The notes beneath the pieces are model-generated. The model ran no database searches. It was not told the origin of the DNA and saw nothing but the letters and a program-made list of their open reading frames with translations. This document shows, piece by piece, positions 1-4,791 of a DNA stretch of 5,436 bases (the stretch's first letter is position 1; every line of letters begins with the position of its first letter). The translations under genes were made by a program, and so were the position numbers. Source of the DNA: Eubacterium sp. (GTDB lineage Bacteria > Bacillota > Clostridia > Lachnospirales > Lachnospiraceae); NCBI GenBank assembly GCA_017616955.1, contig JAFZXD010000161.1:1-5436 (forward strand), written 5' to 3'.

Positions 1-326
1 ATCTTGTAATTAATACGATCCATCGTCGCCTGATACTTATCGAGGTGCTTCTGGATCTCTTCTCTGGCTTCCGCGAGGATATCCCGTCTTGCCTGAAATG
101 TGCCGTCGCCTTCCTGATAAAGCCTTACATACTCGATCAACATCTCGACCGGAACTCCGGCACTTCTCATACAGATTGCATTTTCGACCCAGGCGATGTC
201 TTCATCATTGAAGTCTCTTATACCGCCTTTTGTTCTGTGAACTTCAGGTATGACTCCGACTCGTTCATAGTAACGGAGCGTATCGGGTGTAATATCGAAC
301 TTCTCGCACACTTCTTTTATCGTCAT
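1..326 (-). CDS. MerR-family transcriptional regulator (AdhR/NmlR-like), C-terminus outside the window
   Basis: One-component DNA-binding regulator, 108 codons visible. An N-terminal winged helix-turn-helix is clear: IKEVCEKFDITPDTLRYYERVGVIP (about residues 3-27), then the wing region with HRTKGGIRDF (about 30-39). The start of the coiled-coil dimerisation helix is seen from about residue 77 to the window edge. This is the pattern of the short MerR proteins AdhR/NmlR, usually about 120-145 aa, which sense aldehydes or thiol stress. A cysteine at residue 52 (ICMRSAG) falls where, from memory, AdhR has its reactive Cys52; the inducer is therefore inferred. The ATG at 326-324 is preceded by AGGAGG (340-335) at 8-nt spacing, so the start is firm. 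Its own MerR-type promoter lies upstream, and an intrinsic terminator separates it from the histidine kinase fragment. The regulated genes probably lie downstream, beyond position 1. Confidence 0.93.
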   Translation of the reverse strand, partial: MTIKEVCEKFDITPDTLRYYERVGVIPEVHRTKGGIRDFNDEDIAWVENAICMRSAGVPVEMLIEYVRLYQEGDGTFQARRDILAEAREEIQKHLDKYQATMDRINYK

Positions 327-351
327 AGGGAAGACCTCCTTCGCATAGAAT

Positions 352-365
352 CTTGTGAACACAAG
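352..365. repeat. Perfect 6-bp inverted repeat in the merR leader
   Basis: CTTGTGAACACAAG: 6-bp arms around AA, placed where the merR transcript should begin (about 4 bp downstream of the -10 box). It could be a second protein-binding site over the transcription start. A two-base loop makes an RNA hairpin less likely. Function unknown. Confidence 0.45.
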
Positions 366-368
366 TTC

Positions 369-399
369 ATTCTACAACTTGGAGTTAACTCTAAGTCAA
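369..399 (-). promoter_or_regulatory. MerR-type promoter with 19-bp spacer and operator palindrome
   Basis: On the minus strand, TTGACT (399-394) and TAGAAT (374-369) are separated by exactly 19 bp, the overlong spacer typical of MerR-activated promoters. The spacer holds the palindrome CTTGGAGTTAACTCTAAG (378-395 on the plus strand), perfect except for one mismatched pair. MerR-family regulators bind such a site and untwist it to realign the -35 and -10 boxes. It lies directly upstream of the merR-like gene, so autoregulation is the natural inference. No divergent gene is present. Confidence 0.85.
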
Positions 400-418
400 G
401 AGCTTTTTTCAGGCAACG

Positions 419-443
419 AAAAAGGCCTCACTTCTGAGACCTT
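419..443 (-). terminator. Rho-independent terminator after the histidine kinase
   Basis: On the minus strand AAGGTCTCA - GAAG - TGAGGCCTT forms a 9-bp stem (one T-G pair) with a tetraloop, followed directly by TTTTT. It begins 21 nt after the kinase stop codon and ends 20 nt before the merR -35 box. It therefore insulates the regulator from the kinase/ATPase transcript. Confidence 0.88.
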
Positions 444-463
444 CTTGTCAATAATATTGAAAG

Positions 464-1336
464 TTAATCGACAAGCTCAATAACAAAGCTCTTATATCCC
501 GAAACCTTTGTCTCGCTATAATCGAGTGTTCCTCCGTGAAGTGTCACTATCTTTCTGGAGATCGACAATCCAAGGCCGCTTCCGTTTCCGGTCTTTCTGG
601 AATCATCACCTGTTCTGAACGGCTCGAAAAGTCCCTCTTTAAGTTCATCAGATATAACAGGACCATTATCCGAGACAAGTATCTCTATATGTCCGCCGGA
701 AGGCCTCTTATCTGTCAGAATGACTTTTACGTCGATGCCTTCATGATTATGCTTTACTGCGTTACCCAAAAGGTTGGTGATAACTCTCTTCATCTGAGCG
801 ACATCAAAAGAATACATTACAGGCTCCTGGGGTATATCCGCATCCAGTGACATATTCTTCTTCTCAAATCGTATATAGTTATCAGCCGTTACCTGTCGGA
901 GCAGTTCTGCAATATCACTCTCTTCTTTCGTGAGATTATATTCCGCACTTCCGAGTTTGGCATATTCGAGCATCTCTTCCAAAAGTGCATTCGCATTTCC
1001 CGTCTGCTCGATTATGGTGTCCAGATATTGCTCTCTAGTCTTTTCGTCCAGATTTCCTTCTTTGATGATCCTGGCATACCCTAAGATCATGGTCATAGGA
1101 GTCTTAAGATCATGGGCGATCTCTGCATACAGCTTTCTGTTCTTCTCGTTGGCATCTTTCTCTAGTTCCCTGGCCTTTTTAAGGCTTTCCACCATAGAAT
1201 TGAAATTGTCTTCAATGAGACCGAATTCCATTCCGTCCAAGTTCCTTATCTGCTCATCGAGATTTCCTTCTTTTACTCTTTCCATACTCTTAGATATCTT
1301 TCGAACAGGTCTAACTATCCAAGCTGTTTTCATCAA
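464..1336 (-). CDS. Sensor histidine kinase, N-terminally truncated (HAMP-HisKA-HATPase only)
   Basis: Two-component sensor kinase core, 290 aa. Residues 9-60 (RPVRKISKSMERVKEGNLD...) match a HAMP linker. The HisKA H-box AEIAHDLKTP carries the phospho-accepting His75. The ATPase domain shows the N box NLLGNAVKHN (188-197), G1 VSDNGP (221-226), F box FEPF (237-240) and G2 GNGSGLGLSI (250-259), so the catalytic core looks intact. Normal kinases of this type have a periplasmic sensor between two membrane helices before HAMP. Here the frame is closed by an upstream stop only 7 codons before the TTG (1336)/ATG (1333) start, so sensor and anchor are missing. No Shine-Dalgarno sequence is visible, and the start lies inside the 3' end of the ATPase gene. 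No response regulator is in the window. It is most likely a decaying 3' remnant, or at best a soluble kinase made by translational coupling. Confidence 0.88.
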   Translation of the reverse strand: MMKTAWIVRPVRKISKSMERVKEGNLDEQIRNLDGMEFGLIEDNFNSMVESLKKARELEKDANEKNRKLYAEIAHDLKTPMTMILGYARIIKEGNLDEKTREQYLDTIIEQTGNANALLEEMLEYAKLGSAEYNLTKEESDIAELLRQVTADNYIRFEKKNMSLDADIPQEPVMYSFDVAQMKRVITNLLGNAVKHNHEGIDVKVILTDKRPSGGHIEILVSDNGPVISDELKEGLFEPFRTGDDSRKTGNGSGLGLSISRKIVTLHGGTLDYSETKVSGYKSFVIELVD

Positions 1337-2600
1337 GTAAAAAGTCGAAAAGATTCATTATCGTTATACCCTGATCATTTCGCCATATATGAGGTCCATC
1401 TTTAACAACTATGATCTTTTTGAATGAATCGTTGACCTTAATCAATGATGACTGTTCTTGATCGATCTTTTCCTGATCAGGAAGTGCAAATGCGGATTGA
1501 ATATAATATCGTTGACTGCCTTTATTGACAACAAAATCTATTTCCAATTGCTTGCGGACCTTTTTTCCGTGATCTTCGACTCTTGTTTCAACAACCCCTA
1601 CATCTACATTGAAACCTCTGTATATCAGTTCATTATAGATTGCATTTTCCATAAGATGTGTTTCTTCATATTGTCTGAAATTGAGTATAGAATTCCTCAG
1701 ACCGGTATCAGAATAGTAATACTTAGATGGAGTACTAATGTATTTGCGCCCTTTTACGTCATACCTTTCTGCTTTTTGAATCAAAAAACACTCTTGGAGA
1801 TATATCAGATAGTTTGCTATAGTCGGCATGGATATCTCTTTTTTCCCACTACTCTTAAATGTATCAGATATCTTTTGAGCATTGGTAAGTGAACCTACAG
1901 CCGACGCAAGTACCTTAGTTAATTCCATCATACCTATCTCATCTTTAATACTGTATCTTTCATATACATCAACAAGATAGATTTCTTTATAGAGTCTGCT
2001 CAGATAATTACTTTTGGATTCTTCATCAGGTTCAGACAGAATATGAGGTAACCCACCATAAATCAGATAATCTTCCAGAGCTGCATCTTTCTTCTTCCCG
2101 GAAGCCGGAAGATATTCTGAGAAGGATAAAGGTGCAACATGGATTTCATCTCCGCGTCCGCGAAATTCTGTCATTACATCTGATGAGAGAAATTTGGAAT
2201 TGCTTCCGGTAATATATACATCTACATTTTTCTTTCGAAGAAGGCTGTTTAATATGCCGTATAACCTTATTGGTTCCGCTTTGTTTTTCAGTTCTTCCTT
2301 TGATATTGTATATTGCGCTTCGTCTATAAAGATATAATAGTTTTTCTCTTTGTCAGTTATCCGTTCTTTAATATACGTGGAGAGTTTATTAGGATCGCGA
2401 TACTCAGCATAATCATCGTCATCTAAAGGGATAGCGATTATACATTCCTCTGTCACCCCTGATCGAATAAGATAATCGTAAAATAAGTTGAAAAGAAGAT
2501 ACGATTTTCCACACCTTCTAATACCGGTAATAACTTTTACCAGGCCATTATTCATATGACTGACAAGTTTATTAACATATTTATCTCTTTTGATCTCCAT
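1311..2600 (-). CDS. AAA family ATPase with DUF4143 C-terminal domain
   Basis: 429 aa, the usual full length of the AAA_14/DUF4143 family. These proteins are abundant, of largely unknown role, and mobile in gut bacteria and archaea. Visible motifs are Walker A GIRRCGKS (26-33), Walker B YYIFIDEAQ (88-96), sensor-1 ITGSNS (130-135) and a candidate arginine finger FRGRG (146-150). A conserved mid-region YGGLPHIL (181-188) follows. The DUF4143 part contains YNELIYRGFNV, EIDFVV (D355) and YYIQSA (363-369), resembling a PD-(D/E)XK nuclease-like fold. No membrane segment is seen. ATG at 2600 follows a GAGGG Shine-Dalgarno at short spacing. The gene has its own promoter and is AT-richer by eye than the flanking kinase and GGDEF genes. 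Its last codons overlap the truncated kinase by 26 bp, suggesting it was inserted there. A DNA- or nucleotide-related stress or defence role is possible but unproven. Confidence 0.92.
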   Translation of the reverse strand: MEIKRDKYVNKLVSHMNNGLVKVITGIRRCGKSYLLFNLFYDYLIRSGVTEECIIAIPLDDDDYAEYRDPNKLSTYIKERITDKEKNYYIFIDEAQYTISKEELKNKAEPIRLYGILNSLLRKKNVDVYITGSNSKFLSSDVMTEFRGRGDEIHVAPLSFSEYLPASGKKKDAALEDYLIYGGLPHILSEPDEESKSNYLSRLYKEIYLVDVYERYSIKDEIGMMELTKVLASAVGSLTNAQKISDTFKSSGKKEISMPTIANYLIYLQECFLIQKAERYDVKGRKYISTPSKYYYSDTGLRNSILNFRQYEETHLMENAIYNELIYRGFNVDVGVVETRVEDHGKKVRKQLEIDFVVNKGSQRYYIQSAFALPDQEKIDQEQSSLIKVNDSFKKIIVVKDGPHIWRNDQGITIMNLFDFLLDENSLDS

Positions 2601-2609
2601 ACGCCCTCA

Positions 2610-2645
2610 CTTTAGAAAATCGGTACATATGCCATTTTTCTAAAG
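2610..2645. repeat. 10-bp perfect inverted repeat over the ATPase transcription start (candidate operator)
   Basis: CTTTAGAAAA (2610-2619) is exactly repeated in inverse as TTTTCTAAAG (2636-2645). The 16-bp centre has further partial symmetry (GGTA/TGCC). The right arm overlaps the -10 box by two bases and the left arm abuts the Shine-Dalgarno region. Since transcription should start inside the right arm, a protein-binding operator fits better than an RNA hairpin. A third half-site, CCGTTTTTCTAAA, lies at 2701-2713. Confidence 0.6.
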
Positions 2646-2671
2646 TATATCATATACACATCGTTTCACAA
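2644..2671 (-). promoter_or_regulatory. Promoter of the DUF4143 ATPase gene (extended -10)
   Basis: On the minus strand TTGTGA (2671-2666), a 16-bp spacer, then TATACT (2649-2644), with an upstream TG giving TGATATACT, an extended -10. The predicted transcription start is near 2637, about 37 nt before the ATG. The -35 is only 4/6 to consensus, but the extended -10 compensates. Confidence 0.6.
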
Positions 2672-2769
2672 TGTGTTATTTTAGTTTTTTGGTCGAGAGA
2701 CCGTTTTTCTAAATCGGTTGTCGGTAAAGGTATTCTTTATTCAGACATCTTCAGACAAAATTTTGACTG

Positions 2770-2797
2770 AAAAAGGGTTCCGAGAAGCCTCGAACCC
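2770..2797 (-). terminator. Intrinsic terminator downstream of the tRNA-Arg remnant
   Basis: On the minus strand GGGTTCGAG - GCTT - CTCGGAACCC forms a 9-bp stem with one bulged G, followed by TTTTT. It starts 11 nt after the CCA of the tRNA fragment, the place for the original tRNA terminator. It also blocks minus-strand read-through towards the ATPase gene. Confidence 0.85.
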
Positions 2798-2808
2798 CCT
2801 GAAAACAC

Positions 2809-2853
2809 TGGTGTTCGCGAGCGGATTCGAACCGCTGGCCTACCGCTTAGGAG
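2809..2853 (-). pseudogene. 3' half of a tRNA-Arg(CCU) gene (possible integration scar)
   Basis: Read on the minus strand the order is: anticodon loop CTCCTAA (2853-2847, anticodon CCT); GCGGT, the 3' side of the anticodon stem (2846-2842); variable loop AGGCC; a perfect T arm AGCGG-TTCGAAT-CCGCT (2836-2820); acceptor 3' strand CGCGAAC (2819-2813); discriminator A; and encoded CCA (2811-2809). The preceding bases (CGCAT) cannot pair with GCGGT, and no D arm is present, so this is not a working tRNA. The break lies at the edge of the anticodon loop, a common crossover point for tyrosine integrases. The terminator that follows suits the original tRNA locus. The six bases GTTCGC (2861-2856) could form acceptor pairs, so an internally deleted tRNA pseudogene is the main alternative. 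Confidence 0.8.
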
Positions 2854-2861
2854 ATGCGAAC

Positions 2862-3203
2862 CCGAACCCGAAAACATAGAAAGGACAGGCTTTCTCCGGA
2901 TTTCATTTTTTCTTTTCATCCACGTTTCCATCCACTTAAGATGAAGATTTGGCTTTTTGTCCGACCGCCTCCGGGTAACGCAATCTTTCGAGAGACAGAA
3001 TCGGACACAGTTCAACAGCACCAATTTGATCATCCCTTGAAAACAAAGCGTTTGCGACGACTTCGTATAACTGAGAAACAATACGAAAACATCACCATGA
3101 TAACCGGCGAACCAGATTATCAGGAACAAACCGTTGGTACGAAGTGTCACATTATGATATAATTCAAAGAGCAAAAGTGCTGAAAAACCTTAAAATACTA
3201 CTA
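2862..3203. other. Stretch without a recognisable gene
   Basis: Between the tRNA remnant and the first 36-bp repeat I see no convincing gene. The open frames here (one on plus from 2854, one on minus from 3174) lack Shine-Dalgarno sequences and familiar motifs, and the minus one reads straight through the tRNA T arm and terminator. The only small structure is the inverted repeat TTCGTAT/ATACGAA (3062-3087). It may be non-coding attachment-site DNA or decayed coding sequence. Confidence 0.5.
3062..3087. repeat. 7-bp inverted repeat with 12-bp centre
   Basis: TTCGTAT (3062-3068) and ATACGAA (3081-3087) are exact inverse copies around 12 bp. It lies about 200 bp on the inferred element side of the tRNA remnant. 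It might be a recombinase or excisionase binding site, but a 7-bp match can also be chance. Confidence 0.25.
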
Positions 3204-3239
3204 CCTGAATGATACTCCAAAAATGGTGCATCGTTCAAC
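3204..3239 (+). repeat. 36-bp direct repeat, copy 1 (imperfect palindrome)
   Basis: Begins CCTGAATGATAC and ends GCATCGTTCAAC. It is identical over 36 bp to 4736-4771, in the same orientation, 1,532 bp away. Internally TGAATGAT (3206-3213) pairs with ATCGTTCA (3230-3237) with one T-G, and CCA pairs with TGG nearer the centre around an AAAA loop, giving a 32-nt imperfect dyad. This copy lies in non-coding DNA 112 bp upstream of the intact GGDEF gene. It may be a recombination site, a dispersed palindromic repeat, or a protein-binding site. Confidence 0.85.
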
Positions 3240-3266
3240 AAAACGGGGCAATCTCCGATAATGCCG

Positions 3267-3275
3267 TGCTATACT
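3267..3275 (+). promoter_or_regulatory. Extended -10 promoter of the GGDEF gene
   Basis: TGCTATACT is a full extended -10 element (TG, one base, TATACT). No good -35 box is seen at 16-18 bp upstream, which extended -10 promoters tolerate. The predicted start near 3282 gives a leader of about 70 nt containing the hairpin at 3303-3317. Confidence 0.5.
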
Positions 3276-3302
3276 TTAGCTATCTGAGGAGACGCCTTGG
3301 AA

Positions 3303-3317
3303 CCGATCTTGGATCGG
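3303..3317 (+). promoter_or_regulatory. Leader hairpin of the GGDEF gene
   Basis: CCGATC - TTG - GATCGG forms a perfect 6-bp stem about 35 nt before the start codon. ACCGAT (3302-3307) could instead pair with ATTGGT (3331-3336), so two exclusive folds are possible just before the AGAGG ribosome binding site. I do not recognise a c-di-GMP or other known riboswitch. There is no U-tract, so it is not a terminator. Confidence 0.35.
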
Positions 3318-3351
3318 AAACCGACAGGTTATTGGTCAATTAGAGGCTGAT

Positions 3352-4428
3352 ATGGTATTTACCGAGTATGTAATTCAGAATTGGGCATTGATCCTTGTTC
3401 TTCTGGGATTCGCTACATCCCTCATCTCTACTGTCTTTCTTGAGAAGAAGATCGTTTTACGTATGTATGCTCTGATCGCTCAGGTATTTCTTCTCTCGAT
3501 AGTAGTTTTTGCCGAGTTCTATTTTGCAGATCATGCTGAACACAGGATGCTCAGGACATACCTGACGGCATTAAGATACAGTGCAACTCCGTTCCTTATC
3601 GCCCAGATCATCTTTACTATCGTTAAAAGACAGAGGTGGTTCATATTTATCCCTGCGATCCTGCTTACGATAGTTGATCTTATATCTGTTCCTACGGGAG
3701 TCGTATTCCGTATAGATGAAACGGCTGCAATGCACCGCGGTCCGCTCGGATTGTTGCCTTATATCGTTGTCGGTTTTTACTGCGCGATGCTGATCGTATT
3801 GATGATACAGCACAGTTCCAAGGGAACAGCCGAGAAGATTCCGATCATATATTTTGCATTTGCATTCTTGGCAGGAATAGTCATGCCGTTCCTGATCGGC
3901 AGGGAATATGCTCAGATCTTCTGTACTACGATTGCTATAGCGGTATTCGTATACTATGTATTCTCAATACTTCAGGTAACAAAGAAAGATCCTCTTACAG
4001 GCCTTCTTAACCGTCAGGCATACTACGCTGATATCTCCGGTTCTCCCGAAGAGATCTCTGCTCTTGTTTCTGTTGATATGAACGGACTTAAGGTGATCAA
4101 CGATACACAGGGACATACCGCAGGAGATACTGCTATATCGACTGTAGCAGGATGTTTCCTTCGTGCCGTCAGGCGCAGATTTCCTGTGTACAGAGTCGGT
4201 GGTGACGAGTTCGTTATCGTATGCCGTAAGACATCTGAAGATGAAGTTATAGAACTCACCAAGAAGATCCATGAGTTGGTCGGTGAGACACAATACAGTT
4301 GCTCCATAGGATACAGTTATTCTGCAGACGGCAAGAAGCCGATAGATGAACTCTTAAGTGAATCTGACGCGAAGATGTATGCCGAGAAGCAGCTTTACTA
4401 TAAAGAGAAAAAGGCTTTGGCTGAATAA
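3352..4428 (+). CDS. Membrane diguanylate cyclase: 7TM sensor region plus GGDEF domain
   Basis: Predicted to make the second messenger c-di-GMP from two GTP at the inner face of the membrane. About seven hydrophobic helices fill residues 10-208 (near 10-30, 36-57, 69-91, 96-115, 134-153, 163-183, 187-208). The GGDEF domain then begins at KKDPLTGLLNR (211-221). Catalytic features are intact: VDMNGLKVINDTQGHTAGD (241-259, metal-binding Asp242), RVGGDEF (281-287) and the C-terminal SDAKMYAEK. The inhibitory I-site (RxxD before GGDEF) reads RRRF, so product inhibition is probably absent. The 358-aa length is normal for this architecture. ATG at 3352 follows AGAGG at 5-nt spacing. It converges on the second GGDEF fragment with 5 bp between stops. 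The signal sensed by the 7TM region is unknown. Confidence 0.94.
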   Translation: MVFTEYVIQNWALILVLLGFATSLISTVFLEKKIVLRMYALIAQVFLLSIVVFAEFYFADHAEHRMLRTYLTALRYSATPFLIAQIIFTIVKRQRWFIFIPAILLTIVDLISVPTGVVFRIDETAAMHRGPLGLLPYIVVGFYCAMLIVLMIQHSSKGTAEKIPIIYFAFAFLAGIVMPFLIGREYAQIFCTTIAIAVFVYYVFSILQVTKKDPLTGLLNRQAYYADISGSPEEISALVSVDMNGLKVINDTQGHTAGDTAISTVAGCFLRAVRRRFPVYRVGGDEFVIVCRKTSEDEVIELTKKIHELVGETQYSCSIGYSYSADGKKPIDELLSESDAKMYAEKQLYYKEKKALAE

Positions 4429-4433
4429 ATATA

Positions 4434-4763
4434 TCAGAGCTCACTGTCGATGAGCTTGTGGTACTTCTCTTTCTCGGCGTACATGTATTTATCCGCACGG
4501 TCGATATAGTGATCTATCGTATCGTCGTCACCGGGTTCTATTACCGCATAACCGATACTTGCGTGAAGTCTGAAGGACAGGTTTAAGGTCTTGAAGTCTT
4601 TGGTCATTGATTCCGAGATCTGCTTGATCAGATCTTCTATGGAATCGGATTCAGGCCATGGACCGACCCCGATGAACTCATCTCCGCCGTAACGGCCGAA
4701 TAGCCATTCTTTGGGTGAATGTATTCTGAATGCTTCCTGAATGATACTCCAAAAATGGTGCAT
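4434..4763 (-). pseudogene. C-terminal half of a second GGDEF-domain protein
   Basis: 109 codons with a GGDEF C-terminal half: FGRYGGDEFIGV (residues 22-33), the HASIGYAVIE segment after a spacer helix (67-76), and DRADKYMYAEKEKYH near the end. The N-terminal half of the fold, with DPLTGLxNR and the DxNxxKxxND metal-binding loop, is missing, so it cannot be an active cyclase. The first nine codons (MHHFWSIIQ) are read from the 36-bp repeat, and a TGA lies two codons before the ATG. GGDEF-like sequence thus ends at or near the repeat edge (4736). No Shine-Dalgarno sequence is seen. It differs from the neighbouring intact GGDEF gene, so it is a separate paralogue rather than its duplicate. Most likely a broken gene remnant. 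Confidence 0.85.
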
Positions 4764-4771
4764 CGTTCAAC
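4736..4771 (+). repeat. 36-bp direct repeat, copy 2 (imperfect palindrome)
   Basis: Identical to 3204-4771's first copy at 3204-3239, same orientation. Similarity stops at both edges apart from scattered bases (CT two bases upstream, AA one base downstream). It forms the broken end of the GGDEF fragment on one side, and ends 7 bp before the TATAAT box of the SUKH-like gene on the other. It is therefore a junction between two unrelated sequences. Confidence 0.85.
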
Positions 4772-4778
4772 TAATCTG

Positions 4779-4784
4779 TATAAT
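4779..4784 (+). promoter_or_regulatory. -10 box of the SUKH-like gene, possibly a leaderless transcript
   Basis: A perfect TATAAT ends 7 bp before the ATG at 4792. Transcription would begin at about 4791, within one base of the start codon, leaving no room for a ribosome binding site, and none is seen. The -35 region falls inside the 36-bp repeat and is weak (TGGTGC at 17-bp spacing). Confidence 0.45.
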
Positions 4785-4791
4785 ACATAGT

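Noticed and set aside
930..1892. Long plus-strand open frames opposite the kinase and ATPase
   Set aside because: They are antisense frames of well-supported genes, without ribosome binding sites or meaningful motifs.
2691..2708. GGTC-GAGA-GACC hairpin followed by T-rich sequence as a plus-strand terminator
   Set aside because: A 4-bp stem is too short, and no plus-strand gene lies upstream to be terminated.
3062..3087. loxP-like site (TTCGTAT arms)
   Set aside because: Only 7 bp per arm match and the centre is 12 bp instead of 8; kept only as a weak inverted repeat.
2854..3162. Plus-strand open frame of 102 codons with many Arg/Lys residues
   Set aside because: It starts at the edge of the tRNA remnant without a Shine-Dalgarno, has no recognisable motif, and its composition looks like translated non-coding DNA.
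2737..3174. Minus-strand open frame of 145 codons
   Set aside because: It reads through the tRNA T arm, the terminator and low-complexity flanks, has no ribosome binding site and shows no family motif.
3282..3351. c-di-GMP riboswitch ahead of the GGDEF gene
   Set aside because: The leader is too short and lacks the conserved bases of the GEMM-type aptamers.
3204..4771. The 36-bp repeats as a CRISPR array
   Set aside because: The length fits a CRISPR repeat, but there are only two copies 1.5 kb apart with genes between them, no spacers and no cas gene.
4736..4771. Integron attC site (the repeat ends in GTTCAAC, fitting RYYYAAC)
   Set aside because: The core motif is at the wrong end and the other end (CCTGAAT) does not match GTTRRRY in either orientation.
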